Numbered from the stretch's first letter, positions 1 through 17,595 are shown. The stretch is DNA of 64,000 bases from Saccharophagus sp. K07 (GCF_014336955.1 NZ_QRAI01000003.1:62001-126000); one strand, 5' to 3'. Notes: generated from the letters alone by a model not told the origin. Made by a program: numbers and translations.

Positions 1-314
1 TGTGTCACTTTGATACAGCGGCAGGTCCAATGGTGGTCGTACTAGTGGGCGCCATGATCGTCGCCAGTATTGAAACCGTGTGGGATGGTGTAGTCGCGCC
101 GCTGCGCCGCCGTGTTCGCACCACCCAATACAGCGGTGCCCAGCCAATTAGTCTGCGAAAGGGGGAGGAAATGGGGCGCTTCCTGCTGGGATCTACCGCA
201 ATCGTGCTGTTCCCTGAGGGCGCAGTGCAGTGGGATGAGCGCCTCGACGCCACTCATGTTGTACGAATGGGTGAGGCCATCGGGCAGCTGCAAACGGCCT
301 CGACAAGTTTATAA
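1..314 (+). CDS. psd: Phosphatidylserine decarboxylase, C-terminal part (5' end outside window)
   Basis: The frame is open from base 3 and ends with TAA at 312-314, leaving about 103 C-terminal residues of an enzyme usually near 280. It carries the conserved stretch LVGAMIVASIETVW and the segment GRFLLGSTAIVLFP. The LGST tetrad is the self-cleavage site of the family: the chain breaks between Gly and Ser and the Ser becomes the pyruvoyl cofactor of the alpha subunit. The enzyme decarboxylates phosphatidylserine to phosphatidylethanolamine at the inner membrane. It converges with the HD-GYP gene, with only about 45 bp between them. Identification is firm; the missing N-terminus cannot be judged. 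Confidence 0.93.
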   Translation, partial: CHFDTAAGPMVVVLVGAMIVASIETVWDGVVAPLRRRVRTTQYSGAQPISLRKGEEMGRFLLGSTAIVLFPEGAVQWDERLDATHVVRMGEAIGQLQTASTSL

Positions 315-359
315 AGACAGAAAACGGCTTAGCGGAAAGAAGACTGTTGGGCGGCAAAA

Positions 360-1751
360 TCAGCCGCCGAACAGAGAGGTAAGACGCGCGCGGTTTTTCA
401 GGAACGATAGGATCTTGCTACCAGACCGGCTCTGCAGGTATTGATCGCGAATGCCGGTGACATCTATGTCAAATGCACCTGGCTCCAAATCCTGCACAAT
501 TTCGATCCGTTCAATTTCACTCGGGTGATATTTACCCGAATCCAACTTTGCCTGCTTATCGACGTCGTCCTGCTCCATATCGAGAAAAACCGGCTCGTTG
601 AGCAGGCGCTTGTAGGCATCGGTCACGATCATCACACGCGGCTTCAGGCGGCGTTTGAAGTTTTGCTCCACTACCACAGCCACTTCGCCGGTATTCAACT
701 CGACCACTGTGCCAGTGGGGTACAGACCAATGGCGCGGATAAATTCCACCACCAGGTCTGACTGAAATTCGATATCCCGCAGCTCATAAAGCTTGGCAAC
801 GGCTTTGGAGGGCGACAGAGGTTTCTGCCCGCGGGGATTGGTGACTTCATCGTAGAAGGTCACTATGCCGGCGATTTTGCCGAGCAGCGGAATGCGATCG
901 CCGCGCAAACCTTCAGGGTAACCACTGCCATTGACGCGCTCGCGGTGGGTTTTCACCACAGAGGTGACGCGCGGTTTAATGTCCGGCATCTTTTTCAGGA
1001 TTTCCACGCCGTACTCGACAAACTTCTCGTAGGCTTCCTGCTCGGTGCGAGTGCGGTCGGATTTTTCGATCAGGTGTCTGGGCAGACGAGTTTTGCCAAT
1101 ATCTTTCAGCAACACCCCCATCGCCAGCACATCCAGATCCAATTTGTTCAGGCCGATGTGGCGGCCAAACAAAATAGCCAGAACCGCACAACGCACGGCG
1201 TGGCTGTAGGTGTACTCATCTTTTTCCCGCACCCGGGTCAACCAAGTAAACGCATCCGGACTGCGCAGGACGCTGTCGACCATTTCACTGGCAACGCGCT
1301 TGGTTTCACTCACCGGGACTGAGTGATGATCTTTTTCAATTTGCTCCAGCATCTTGCCAAGAGCGCCGTGCACTTCGCGGTGCAGGTTTTTGGCTTTCGC
1401 GATTTCCTTTTCCATAGGCACTGTCGGCACCGGATAGGTGTTTTCGCGAATTTTGATCGGCGCTACATCCGGCAGACGGGATGTCGAAATGCTGGGGCGC
1501 AAATCTTTGCGCACAGAACCGGACGGCGATTTGGACAGGGTTTTGAGATTGGTTTTTAACGGACTACTGCCTTTAATAACGTCGATATAAACGTGGCGGC
1601 AATAGGCTTTGAGTTCTTTGATTTCTTCCAATTCACGGACGTAGAACCCCTGCAACGGAAATGGGGTCTGAGTCCACGGGCGGTCAAGCCCGGAGATGAA
1701 CATGCCAATGGTAACTTCATTGACATCCAATTTGAGTTGCTTAATACCCAA
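360..1751 (-). CDS. DUF3391/HD-GYP domain protein with degenerate metal site
   Basis: A protein of about 463 residues with an N-terminal DUF3391-type segment (residues 1-100) and a C-terminal HD-GYP domain (about 160-360). HD-GYP enzymes normally hydrolyse cyclic di-GMP with a two- or three-metal centre. The first helix His (SHAVR) and the GSGYP signature are kept. However, the eponymous HD reads Lys-Asp (LLKDIGK), the later His of the MRxHV-type motif is Phe (YEKFV), HHER reads HRER, and the ADAYDAL motif reads VTFYDEV. Catalysis is therefore doubtful and a binding or scaffold role is possible. The start chosen is TTG at 1751, with GGAGAGG nine bases upstream; a TTG at 1772 is the alternative. 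It lies 226 bp downstream of hemE. Confidence 0.85.
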   Translation of the reverse strand: MGIKQLKLDVNEVTIGMFISGLDRPWTQTPFPLQGFYVRELEEIKELKAYCRHVYIDVIKGSSPLKTNLKTLSKSPSGSVRKDLRPSISTSRLPDVAPIKIRENTYPVPTVPMEKEIAKAKNLHREVHGALGKMLEQIEKDHHSVPVSETKRVASEMVDSVLRSPDAFTWLTRVREKDEYTYSHAVRCAVLAILFGRHIGLNKLDLDVLAMGVLLKDIGKTRLPRHLIEKSDRTRTEQEAYEKFVEYGVEILKKMPDIKPRVTSVVKTHRERVNGSGYPEGLRGDRIPLLGKIAGIVTFYDEVTNPRGQKPLSPSKAVAKLYELRDIEFQSDLVVEFIRAIGLYPTGTVVELNTGEVAVVVEQNFKRRLKPRVMIVTDAYKRLLNEPVFLDMEQDDVDKQAKLDSGKYHPSEIERIEIVQDLEPGAFDIDVTGIRDQYLQSRSGSKILSFLKNRARLTSLFGG

Positions 1752-1977
1752 AGCTTTGTACCTCTCCCACAAAAGCGACTGCTACCTATCCAAAGTGGTC
1801 ATTGAATAGACGAGCTGAGTATAAACTGGGCGATTGAAGGTCGAATAAACAGCTTGGCGCGAAATTTAAGCAATGCAAACCAGCGCAACGACTCAGTGTG
1901 AACTGTGTGGCCTAAGCCATATGGCCAGACCACTCTCCAAACTGAACCGGGCATCCGTTTTGTAATAGCTGACGTTA

Positions 1978-3048
1978 TCAATCGGCTTCGTGATATTGCG
2001 CGGACAGTTCATGCACTGCGTTAATAAAGGCACCCGCATGTTCGGGATCCACTTCTGGTGTTATCCCATGTCCCAAGTTGAAAACGTGACCACTACCGCT
2101 GCCGAATGACTGCAGGATCTTGCCAACTTCCGCCCGTATCCGGGCCGGAGTGGCGTAGAGAATAGCGGGATCCATATTGCCTTGCAACGCGACATGAGAG
2201 CCGACGCGCGCGCGGGCAGAACCTATATCCGTAGTCCAATCCAGACCGAGTGCTTGCGCACCGGTTGCCGCCATGGCTTCCAACCACTGGCCGCCGCCTT
2301 TGGTGAACAGAATGACGGGCACTGGGCGCCCATCATGCTCCTTGATCAAGCCCTGCACGATTTTCTGCATAGGCTTGAGGGAAAATTCGAGATAGGCATC
2401 GTGGGCCAGAGCGCCGCCCCAGGTATCGAAGATCTGCACCGCCTGAGCACCGGCCAGAATCTGCTGGTTGAGGTAATCGATCACGGAGTCGCTGAGCTTA
2501 TCCAGCAATTGATGCATCAATTCAGGTTGGTTGTATGCCAGAGCTTTGGCACGGCGAAAATCTTTGCTCGATCCGCCTTCCACCATGTAAGTGGCGAGAG
2601 TCCAGGGACTGCCGGAAAACCCGATCAAAGGCACGCGGCCGTTTAATTCACGACGAATGGTGCGCACAGCGTCGAGCACGTAGGGCAGGTCTTTTACGGT
2701 ATTCACCACCGGCAAGGCTTCAATATCGGCGGCCGTGGTTATCGGCTTTTCAAAACGCGGTCCTTCACCGTTTTCGAAATACAACCCGAGGCCCATGGCA
2801 TCGGGAATGGTGAGAATATCGGAGAAGAGAATCGCCGCATCCAATGGATAGCGATCGAGCGGCTGAAGGGTGACCTCGCAAGCGAGTTCCGGATTCTTGC
2901 AGAGGTCCATAAAGCTGCCGGCTTTGGCGCGCGTGGCGCGGTATTCCGGCAGATAACGACCCGCCTGACGCATCATCCAAACCGGCGTCACGTCGACGGG
3001 TTGACGCATAAGGGCGCGAAGAAATCGGTCGTTTTTGAGCTCTGCCAT
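1978..3048 (-). CDS. hemE: Uroporphyrinogen decarboxylase
   Basis: This 356-residue protein matches the usual family length. It catalyses the four decarboxylations of uroporphyrinogen III to coproporphyrinogen III in haem biosynthesis in the cytoplasm. The N-terminal signature [16 protein letters not shown] supplies the substrate-binding Arg, and the conserved [25 protein letters not shown] and [11 protein letters not shown] segments follow in order. It lies 55 bp downstream of gltD on the same strand, the same neighbourhood as in Pseudomonas, so it is probably read through from gltBD. No anomalies were seen. Confidence 0.97.
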   Translation of the reverse strand: MAELKNDRFLRALMRQPVDVTPVWMMRQAGRYLPEYRATRAKAGSFMDLCKNPELACEVTLQPLDRYPLDAAILFSDILTIPDAMGLGLYFENGEGPRFEKPITTAADIEALPVVNTVKDLPYVLDAVRTIRRELNGRVPLIGFSGSPWTLATYMVEGGSSKDFRRAKALAYNQPELMHQLLDKLSDSVIDYLNQQILAGAQAVQIFDTWGGALAHDAYLEFSLKPMQKIVQGLIKEHDGRPVPVILFTKGGGQWLEAMAATGAQALGLDWTTDIGSARARVGSHVALQGNMDPAILYATPARIRAEVGKILQSFGSGSGHVFNLGHGITPEVDPEHAGAFINAVHELSAQYHEAD

Positions 3049-3103
3049 AATCCACCTTTTTTATAAGATCGTTATAGATGGCCGCGCTCAGGTACAACCT
3101 CCT

Positions 3104-4531
<1,428 letters not shown>

Positions 4532-4598
4532 TCAGATACCGGAAGCGCACTCGGTGCGCCCGCAACTAATACCGAATACTTTTTGCACGATTAACTTG

Positions 4599-9047
<4,449 letters not shown>

Positions 9048-9174
9048 AGGCTGCTTCACTTCATCCAAACAAAGTTGATAAACGCATCCAGAGGCCGCCG
9101 CTGGGGACTGCCAATGGCAAACACGCTCAGAAACCTGGTAACTCTGTGAATGGGAGAGCAACGATCCTTAGACG

Positions 9175-9199
9175 AAAAAGCCCCTTTGAAAGGGGCTTT
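9175..9199 (-). terminator. Rho-independent terminator of the pil-aro-damX operon
   Basis: A perfect inverted repeat, AAGCCCCTTT-G-AAAGGGGCTT, is followed on the minus strand by a run of five T. It lies about 90 bp past the stop of the damX-like gene and just before the gltB leader, so it separates the pilM-to-damX transcript from gltBD-hemE. Confidence 0.85.
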
Positions 9200-9289
9200 G
9201 CCGAACCAATTCGGGCGCAGCATGCTGCTTGTTAACGCTGGACGTGATAGCGCGCGGGGGGTTGGGACCGGTCATGGATCTCACCAAAG

Positions 9290-10810
9290 TTAGCGACTTT
9301 TGCGGATCTCCTGTTGAACCTGTTCCAGCTTTTTGGGCCAGGGTCCCCCTTCACGCTGCCTGATCGGTAGATTCACCACCGCTGCCGCAGCGGAATCTTT
9401 GTCTGCATAGAATCCTTCGACCAGAATGTAAAGCAGCTTGTTATCCCGTCTCGTCCTGTATACGAGCAAGTTGGCTGCGTTCGGCTGCTGCGCGACGAAA
9501 GACATCAGCTTCTCAAGATCTAAGGTCGCCATCAGTTGCAGCACGTACGCATGAGACGGGTACGCCAACAGTTGTTTCTCCGATTCCGCCAACGAAGCCG
9601 GTGAGCGACGCTCAGGAGAAGAACTCTGCGGGGCAGCTGTCGTTCTTGCTACGCTGGGCGCGGAAACCTCCTCACTTGGCACAGAACCAACGGTCACATC
9701 GCGAGTTTTATTATCAAAATTCGCGCCAACTTCGGGCATTTTTTCCCCATCTAGTTCCGAGGTCGCCGTTTCGATTTGTTCGCGGGACGATTCCGGCGCC
9801 AGCCCTTCCGACTTAGAATCTGATTGCGCTAGGTTTGGCGCGGCCTCTAGCGATGCGACCACTGACTGCGCCTGGTCAGGAACCGATTCGGCGTCGGGCA
9901 AATTTTTTTTCATTGGCGCCGTTTGCGCCGCCGGAATTGGCGCTAAAGGCACCTCAATTGGCGAAACAATTGATCTATCTTGGTGCGACTCGCCTGGAGA
10001 TCGCACCAAAAATGCCCACACCAAAACCACACACAGAACCAACAACGCAGCCAAATGACCCCAGGGTAAACCGCGCAACGAAAACACTTTTTGAAAGGCT
10101 GGTTCAGGTTGCGAGCTCATCTCTTTAGCCAGTGAAAGAGCAGCCCCGGGCAGGCCCTCCGCCTGCCTCCAAATAAGTTGAACATCCTGCGCAGATCCAG
10201 GTGCGACGCCTAGATTTGCTTGGTGTGATTGCAAAAGCTGGTGGATCTCGGTCGGGGAAAATGGCGGGAGAGCTGCGTCATGGACGGCAACATCCAGGAC
10301 CTGGAGGTCGTCGAGATGATCGACAAACCCCGGCTGAGCAAACAGCACCACATGCAGCCCAATACCTGGTTCTGCATCCCCTTGCAGTATGCTGACCAGA
10401 GCCCCCAATTCAGAGTCGCCCAATTTTTGGGCATCATCGATTATCAATACGGTGCGTAATCGCTCCTTGTGAAGCGATTGCACGAAGCCCCTTAACATGG
10501 AAATTAATTGCCCGACGGATGCGTCCTGCGCAGGGCGCAAACCTATCTCTTCCACGACAGCACGGAAGAAACTTTCCGTGCTCTCGCCATCCTGTACCTG
10601 CACGCCGATCGTCGTACTGCCGAGGCCGTTCTCCACAGAATGGCGGAAGAAAGTCGACTTACCCGCCCCCGGCTTTCCATGAATAACTTGTATGCTATTG
10701 CCGAACTGGGCCAGATAAATGATCTGCTGTCGCAATCCCTGCCAGCTCGGAGGAAAAAGCACACCAGAATCCACTCCTTTGGTGCCCTGATGATTGTTCA
10801 CAACAGTCAT
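9290..10810 (-). CDS. DamX-like AAA ATPase with transmembrane segment and SPOR domain
   Basis: A 506-residue protein with an N-terminal P-loop ATPase domain of the ExeA/AAA_22 kind (Walker A GKPGAGKS at 45-52, Walker B VLIIDD at 121-126). It has one membrane helix (HLAALLVLCVVLVWAFLV, near residue 260), a long Ser/Glu/Pro-rich periplasmic linker and a C-terminal SPOR domain (about 420-495) that should bind denuded septal peptidoglycan. The same arrangement sits after aroB in Pseudomonas, while enterobacterial DamX lacks the full ATPase part. It is the last gene of the pilMNOPQ-aroK-aroB operon, and a cell-division role at the septum is inferred from SPOR. Confidence 0.85.
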   Translation of the reverse strand: MTVVNNHQGTKGVDSGVLFPPSWQGLRQQIIYLAQFGNSIQVIHGKPGAGKSTFFRHSVENGLGSTTIGVQVQDGESTESFFRAVVEEIGLRPAQDASVGQLISMLRGFVQSLHKERLRTVLIIDDAQKLGDSELGALVSILQGDAEPGIGLHVVLFAQPGFVDHLDDLQVLDVAVHDAALPPFSPTEIHQLLQSHQANLGVAPGSAQDVQLIWRQAEGLPGAALSLAKEMSSQPEPAFQKVFSLRGLPWGHLAALLVLCVVLVWAFLVRSPGESHQDRSIVSPIEVPLAPIPAAQTAPMKKNLPDAESVPDQAQSVVASLEAAPNLAQSDSKSEGLAPESSREQIETATSELDGEKMPEVGANFDNKTRDVTVGSVPSEEVSAPSVARTTAAPQSSSPERRSPASLAESEKQLLAYPSHAYVLQLMATLDLEKLMSFVAQQPNAANLLVYRTRRDNKLLYILVEGFYADKDSAAAAVVNLPIRQREGGPWPKKLEQVQQEIRKSR

Positions 10811-10868
10811 ATATCCTCTCGGTGCGACGCAGCCTATTTAACGTGAGCAATAAAAGTCAGCGACAAGG

Positions 10869-11966
10869 TCAAAGCCGCTGCAGTTGCGCCAAAAGAGCGT
10901 TTTGATCAAAGTCTGATGTCACGACCGCGTTACCAAAGCCCTGCAAAAGCACTAAACGGAGATTGCCATCCAGCACTTTTTTGTCCACCGCCATGTGGCG
11001 CAGGAAGGAGTCTGCCGTCATTTCTTTGGGGGGCTCGGTAGGCAAATTCGCTTTTTTCAGCAAATCGATAGTGCGAGTCAGGTAGTCTCGCTCCAGCCAT
11101 CCCAGATCAACCGACAGCTCGCACGCCATCACCATACCGGCAGCAACGGCTTCACCGTGCAACCAGGTGCCGTAGCCCATTTCCGTTTCTATAGCATGAC
11201 CGTAGGTGTGACCGAGATTGAGAATGGCGCGCAGGCCGCCTTCAAACTCGTCTTTACCGACCACATCGGCCTTGATTTCACAGGAGCGCCGGATCGCGTA
11301 GGTCAGGGCCGCCGGATCGCGCTGGTTTAGCGCGTCTATATTGGATTCCAACCATTCAAAAAAGGCGGCGTCAGCGATCAAACCGTATTTGATCACCTCG
11401 GCAAGCCCGGCAGCATATTCGCGCGGCGGCAGGCTATGTAATACGTCTGTATCGATCAGCACGGCCTTCGGCTGATAAAAGGCGCCGATCATATTTTTGC
11501 CCAGAGGATGGTTAACCCCGGTTTTGCCACCGACCGAAGAATCGACTTGCGACAGCAAGGTGGTAGGAATCTGCACAAATTGCACGCCGCGCTGATAAGT
11601 TGCTGCAGCAAACCCGGCCATATCGCCGACAACACCGCCTCCCAATGCCACAATGGCCGTGCGGCGATTGTGTTTTTCCGCCAGCAATACGTCGTATACC
11701 TGCGCCAGCGTCTCCAAGGTTTTGTAGCTCTCTCCATCCGGCAAGCGCACGACCGAGATCTGCGCCCCGGGGTTAAAACTGCGTAATAAGTCGCGCACCT
11801 GCGTCTCGTAGAGCGCAGCTACAGTTGGGTTGGTTACTATGCAAAATTGGCGGGCGCCAGAGAGCGGTTGCAGCAGTTCCGGTTTTTTCAAGACACCGGA
11901 ACCAATATATATGGGGTAGCTGCGGTCATCCGACAAAGCCACCTTCAGCTCAGAAAAGGAAGTCAT
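10869..11966 (-). CDS. aroB: 3-dehydroquinate synthase
   Basis: A 365-residue enzyme of the shikimate pathway that cyclises DAHP to 3-dehydroquinate using NAD and a divalent metal. The NAD-binding stretch [18 protein letters not shown] and the metal-site motifs [12 protein letters not shown] and HGEAVAAGM are intact, as is [19 protein letters not shown], which carries substrate-binding lysines and Asn. It follows aroK by 77 bp on the same strand and precedes the damX-like gene by 58 bp, the arrangement known from Pseudomonas and enterics. No clear Shine-Dalgarno sequence precedes the ATG, so the start rests on family length. Confidence 0.97.
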   Translation of the reverse strand: MTSFSELKVALSDDRSYPIYIGSGVLKKPELLQPLSGARQFCIVTNPTVAALYETQVRDLLRSFNPGAQISVVRLPDGESYKTLETLAQVYDVLLAEKHNRRTAIVALGGGVVGDMAGFAAATYQRGVQFVQIPTTLLSQVDSSVGGKTGVNHPLGKNMIGAFYQPKAVLIDTDVLHSLPPREYAAGLAEVIKYGLIADAAFFEWLESNIDALNQRDPAALTYAIRRSCEIKADVVGKDEFEGGLRAILNLGHTYGHAIETEMGYGTWLHGEAVAAGMVMACELSVDLGWLERDYLTRTIDLLKKANLPTEPPKEMTADSFLRHMAVDKKVLDGNLRLVLLQGFGNAVVTSDFDQNALLAQLQRL

Positions 11967-12043
11967 AACAAGAAAAGGATTGGCAAAGGGGGAGCCAGAT
12001 TAAGCAGTTCCCCTCCGGCAATCAAGCAAATCGCCTTACAAAC

Positions 12044-12568
12044 TCACAAGGCGCGCTGTTCTGCCGCCATCCATTGGATAATGTGCTGCACGACCCACTT
12101 ACTGCTCCGACCATCTGTCTGCAGAACATAATCAGCAAGTTGGCGATATAAAGGGTCGCGTTGCGTCAACAATTCCTGAATACGAGCCCTGGGATCGGCG
12201 ACTTGTAACAAGGGGCGTTTTTTATCTTTGGCGGTGCGAGCCAGAAGCTGGTCTATAGAGGCGGTTAAATAAATCACCGTTCCCAGGCGCTTTAACCTTT
12301 CATGATTTTCCGGGCGGACCACTATGCCTCCACCCGTGGCAATAACATGACGCTCGACGCCCAGCAAAGAATCCAAAATGGCCGTTTCGCGCGCACGAAA
12401 GCCCGCCTCCCCTTCTACATCAAATATCCACGGAATATCGGCGCCTGCGCGCTCTTCAATCAAGTGGTCGGTATCGACAAAGGAAAAGGAAAGGCGGGAT
12501 GCGAGGTAACGTCCAACTGTTGACTTGCCGGCCCCCATGGGACCGACAAGTACGATATTTCCAGTCAC
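12044..12568 (-). CDS. aroK: Shikimate kinase I
   Basis: A 174-residue P-loop kinase that phosphorylates shikimate at the 3-hydroxyl with ATP. It has Walker A VGPMGAGKSTVGR at the N-terminus, the shikimate-binding DTDHLIEERAG and FRARETAIL motifs, and the glycine-rich IATGGGIV segment. The lid Arg region is in KDKKRPLLQ. It starts 2 bp after the stop of pilQ, so the two are translationally close and belong to one operon. Length is standard. Confidence 0.97.
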   Translation of the reverse strand: MTGNIVLVGPMGAGKSTVGRYLASRLSFSFVDTDHLIEERAGADIPWIFDVEGEAGFRARETAILDSLLGVERHVIATGGGIVVRPENHERLKRLGTVIYLTASIDQLLARTAKDKKRPLLQVADPRARIQELLTQRDPLYRQLADYVLQTDGRSSKWVVQHIIQWMAAEQRAL

Positions 12569-12570
12569 GT

Positions 12571-14745
12571 TTAGTCGTCCACTCCGTTGGACATAATACG
12601 CGGAGTGATAAAAATCAGAAGCTCGCGCTTATCTTCACTGGTCACGTCTTTACGGAACAGGCGACCCAACACCGGTATATCACCCAAGAACGGCACCTTC
12701 GATTGTGCCGTCAGCACGTTGTTCTGGAAGATACCACCGAGCACAACCGTCTGACCGTCTGGAACCAACACTTGAGTTTCCAACTTGGTCACTTCGATAG
12801 TTGGACCTGCTGAAGTATTTTCACCCGGCGAATCCTGGTTGATCACGAGATCCATGATGATCTTGTCGTCTGGAGTGATTTGCGGCGTTACATCCAGTCG
12901 CAACAGAGCTTTCTTGAACGAAATACTTGCTGCTACACCACCGCCAGCACCACCCGCACCTGTAGTAGCCGTTGCATCGCGATAAGGAATCTCGGTACCG
13001 GATTCAATGCTCGCTTGCTGCTTGTCACCCGTAATGACTTTCGGCTGGCTGACAATTTCCGCATAACCACTATCTTCAAGGGCAGACAACTCCAAGCCCA
13101 GGAACATATTGTTACGAATGATATTCCATGCGAATCTTGAAGCAGTATCGCCTCTAATCCCCATATCGAAGAAAGGATTAGTGGTAATTTCCACGTCATC
13201 ACCGTTTATTTCGATATCGTCAGCAGTCAGATACTTGCCAGTCAGAATATTACCGCCGTGGCGATCACGCGGGCTGACGTGACCAAAGAGTGCTGCGCCC
13301 AATTCTTTTCTAAAGTCGGTATTGGCAATAACGATTCGAGCTTCGATCATCACCTGACGAATCGGGATATCGACCTGATCGATCACCTTACGGAAAGCCG
13401 CGATTTTCTCTTCGGTATCGGTCAGGATAATGGAGTTGGTTCGATCGTCAACGATCGCATGACCACGCTCAGAGAGAATACTACCTGTAGTATTTCGATC
13501 CTGAGCGGAACGAGATGTACCTGCACCCGCACCACCCCTTTCACCATATTGTGGGATGAACAGATCAAACAGCTCACGCGCATTGGCATAGCGCACACGA
13601 ATGTATTCGGTTCTGAGCGGAGCCAACTCCTGCAGTTGTTTTTTGGTTTCCAGTTCCTGGCGTTCGCGTTCGGCAATCTCAGCCGCTGGCGCAACCATCA
13701 ACACATTACCAATTTGACGTTTATCCAGACCTTTGGTTTTCAACACCAAATCCAAAGCCTGATCCCAGGGCACATTGTCCAGACGCAAGGTAATATTGCC
13801 TTTAACGGTGTCACTGGCTACCAGGTTCAAGTCGGTCACATCGGCAATCAACTGCAATACGCTGCGCACTTCAATATTTTGGAAATTGAGCGACAGTTTT
13901 TCACCGGTATAAGCGAATTGTGCTTTTTTCTCTTCGAGTTCAGCGCGAGTCAGAGGCTTAACACTGATCACATATTCGTTATCAGCCTGATAGGCCAAAT
14001 AATCGTATTCGCCAGAGGCTTTGATAGAGAGCGAAGAACGAACACTGTTAGAGGACGCAGCTACAGTCTTAACTGGTGTGGCGAAATCAGTAACATCCAG
14101 TTTACGTCTCAACTCATCAGGCAGAGCGGTCTGCATAAAGCTCACATCAATACCGCCCGCAACTTCTTCAATATCGATGCTGACATTGGGATTGGTGAGT
14201 TGGACAATGATGCGACCCTCGCCGGTTTCGCCGCGGCGAAAATCAATAGAGGAAATTGTTGATTTCGCACGATCAAATTTGTTGGTGCTTTTGGTTGTTG
14301 CGGCAACCACAGGTGCGCGAGTAGTTTCAGCACTTCTAATGACATCGGCTTCAGCAACCGATTGCTCGGACCCAACCTCGATAATGAACTCATTCCCTTC
14401 TTTACGTGTCGTATAGGGAGACAACTGGTCCATATTAACGATCAGGCGAGTTCTGCCGCCGCTGGACACCACCACAGCACTGGAAACATCGCCGATATTC
14501 ATTGCGAATTTTTTCTGCGCCAAGGTGTTATCCGTGTTATCAAAGTCCAACACAATTCGCGCTGGCTTTTCGATGGTGTATCCCGCAGGGTCGGATGGCA
14601 GTTCATCAAACTGCAAGCGCAACTCGACTTTTTCTCCTGGCAGTTCTGCAAATCGAACGTTTTGTAATTCCGCCGCCCATGACAGTGCCGGCATAACGCA
14701 AGCACTCAACAGAAACCCAGCGATTTTCTTATGTTGAACAAACAT
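12571..14745 (-). CDS. pilQ: Type IV pilus secretin PilQ
   Basis: A 724-residue outer-membrane secretin through which the type IV pilus emerges. It has an N-terminal signal peptide (KIAGFLLSACVMPALSWA), one or two AMIN domains in the first 270 residues that bind peptidoglycan, and an STN/N1 region around KLSLNFQNIEVRSVLQLIAD. The C-terminal secretin core includes SQPKVITGDKQQASIESG and the signature VPFLGDIPVLGRLFR. It is the fifth gene of pilMNOPQ; PilP sits 5 bp upstream and probably docks onto its periplasmic domains. A Gly/Ala-rich insert (TTGAGGAGGGVAASISF) lies in the secretin domain. Confidence 0.97.
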   Translation of the reverse strand: MFVQHKKIAGFLLSACVMPALSWAAELQNVRFAELPGEKVELRLQFDELPSDPAGYTIEKPARIVLDFDNTDNTLAQKKFAMNIGDVSSAVVVSSGGRTRLIVNMDQLSPYTTRKEGNEFIIEVGSEQSVAEADVIRSAETTRAPVVAATTKSTNKFDRAKSTISSIDFRRGETGEGRIIVQLTNPNVSIDIEEVAGGIDVSFMQTALPDELRRKLDVTDFATPVKTVAASSNSVRSSLSIKASGEYDYLAYQADNEYVISVKPLTRAELEEKKAQFAYTGEKLSLNFQNIEVRSVLQLIADVTDLNLVASDTVKGNITLRLDNVPWDQALDLVLKTKGLDKRQIGNVLMVAPAAEIAERERQELETKKQLQELAPLRTEYIRVRYANARELFDLFIPQYGERGGAGAGTSRSAQDRNTTGSILSERGHAIVDDRTNSIILTDTEEKIAAFRKVIDQVDIPIRQVMIEARIVIANTDFRKELGAALFGHVSPRDRHGGNILTGKYLTADDIEINGDDVEITTNPFFDMGIRGDTASRFAWNIIRNNMFLGLELSALEDSGYAEIVSQPKVITGDKQQASIESGTEIPYRDATATTGAGGAGGGVAASISFKKALLRLDVTPQITPDDKIIMDLVINQDSPGENTSAGPTIEVTKLETQVLVPDGQTVVLGGIFQNNVLTAQSKVPFLGDIPVLGRLFRKDVTSEDKRELLIFITPRIMSNGVDD

Positions 14746-14750
14746 GCCAG

Positions 14751-15302
14751 TTATTCCTTCTCAGATAATTTCAAAGTGCGGGGGCGCTGCAGCCAACCGC
14801 CAAGACCGTCGGACACAATTTCGATCAAGTCGAGCTGCGTCGGCGATGCGGACACAATTTTGCCGTGGTCTTTACCCATATAGTTGCCCACCGTGACACG
14901 ATTAATGCCGCCCACACCATCTTTCACTAACGCCCAGAAACGTCCTTCTTTCTGCAATGTCCCAACCATGGTCAGGGAATCCAGGGCAAATGTTTCGAGA
15001 TACTCTTTCTCACGCCCAAAATCCGGCTTCACTTTGGGGTCCGTGGACTGAACAATCTCTTTAACTTCCACAGGAGCATCGAATGGACTGCGCATCGCCG
15101 TTACGTTGTAGACATAAGCGTCATACGTGCGCAGCGGCGGCAAGGGTTCGATCGTTCCCTGAGGTTTTGCTTTTACTTCGTTGATATAGGCTCGCAAATC
15201 TGCGTGACTGTCGCCGAAGGAGCACCCCACTAACGCGAGGAGTCCACAAGAGGCAAGAAGCACAGGCAGCCGCGCCAACCCTTTTACTAATGTTGTAACC
15301 AT
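14751..15302 (-). CDS. pilP: Type IV pilus inner-membrane lipoprotein PilP
   Basis: A 183-residue lipoprotein: the N-terminus ends in the lipobox LVGC, so it should be anchored in the inner membrane through an acylated Cys. The C-terminal half (VGTLQKEGRFWALVKDGVG, then VTVGNYMGKDHGKIV) is the beta-sandwich homology region that contacts PilQ. PilP joins the PilNO heterodimer and bridges the PilM platform to the secretin. The gene lies 4 bp downstream of pilO and 5 bp upstream of pilQ. Confidence 0.95.
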   Translation of the reverse strand: MVTTLVKGLARLPVLLASCGLLALVGCSFGDSHADLRAYINEVKAKPQGTIEPLPPLRTYDAYVYNVTAMRSPFDAPVEVKEIVQSTDPKVKPDFGREKEYLETFALDSLTMVGTLQKEGRFWALVKDGVGGINRVTVGNYMGKDHGKIVSASPTQLDLIEIVSDGLGGWLQRPRTLKLSEKE

Positions 15303-15306
15303 CCGC

Positions 15307-15918
15307 CTATTCCCGCTCTTTATATCTGTATGTTTTCGCTTGAATAGTCATGGAAAGATTGCCTGCCTTTTCGTCACGTCTAATGTCGAAATCATGCAGG
15401 GTCACAATCCTTGGCATTCCAGCAACACCACTCACAAATGCTCCAAATTCGTGATAACCCCCGGACACTTTGATTTCGATCGGCAGCTCCACGTAAAACT
15501 CAGATGAGATTTCCGGCTTCAGGGTAATACTTTCAATCGCCAAACGACTGTCGATGCCTTTTTCATCGATGTCTTCGAGCAGTCCAGGTACTTCTGTATC
15601 TTTGGGCAGTTGTTTCTTGAGCGCTTCAAAGGACTCTTCCATTTCTGCCATTTGCTGGCGATATTTTTCGAGATGCGCAGCTTCAAAAGCCTTCTTCTCG
15701 AAAGTCGCTTTTAAATCCACTTCTTTGCGCTGGGCGCCGGCCAATTCCAAATTTTTGTCTTTGACCACGACAAAATAGGTCCCAGCAATAATTACCGCGC
15801 AGGCCAACAGACAAACAAAAATTCGCGCAGGTACCGGCCAGACGCCTATCCGCTCCCAATCCAGATCGGAAAGGTTCAGATTCTTTAGTTGTTCTGCGTA
15901 TTCAGCTATGCCAGCCAT
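15307..15918 (-). CDS. pilO: Type IV pilus alignment protein PilO
   Basis: A 203-residue bitopic inner-membrane protein. One helix (RIFVCLLACAVIIAGTYFVVV, about residues 32-52) is followed by a coiled coil (roughly 55-100) and a ferredoxin-like periplasmic domain ending in MTIQAKTYRY. PilO pairs with PilN and PilP to align the inner-membrane motor with PilQ. It starts 2 bp after the stop of pilN and ends 4 bp before pilP. Confidence 0.95.
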   Translation of the reverse strand: MAGIAEYAEQLKNLNLSDLDWERIGVWPVPARIFVCLLACAVIIAGTYFVVVKDKNLELAGAQRKEVDLKATFEKKAFEAAHLEKYRQQMAEMEESFEALKKQLPKDTEVPGLLEDIDEKGIDSRLAIESITLKPEISSEFYVELPIEIKVSGGYHEFGAFVSGVAGMPRIVTLHDFDIRRDEKAGNLSMTIQAKTYRYKERE

Positions 15919-15920
15919 AA

Positions 15921-17580
<1,660 letters not shown>

Positions 17581-17595
17581 TTAGCTGATGTTTAT

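Noticed and set aside
1799-1981. 60-codon minus-strand frame overlapping the hemE stop by 4 bp
   Set aside because: No recognisable protein or convincing ribosome-binding site; treated as intergenic.
9048-9161. 38-residue N-terminal extension of gltB
   Set aside because: The amidotransferase propeptide starts at [11 protein letters not shown] and the extra residues match nothing in the family.
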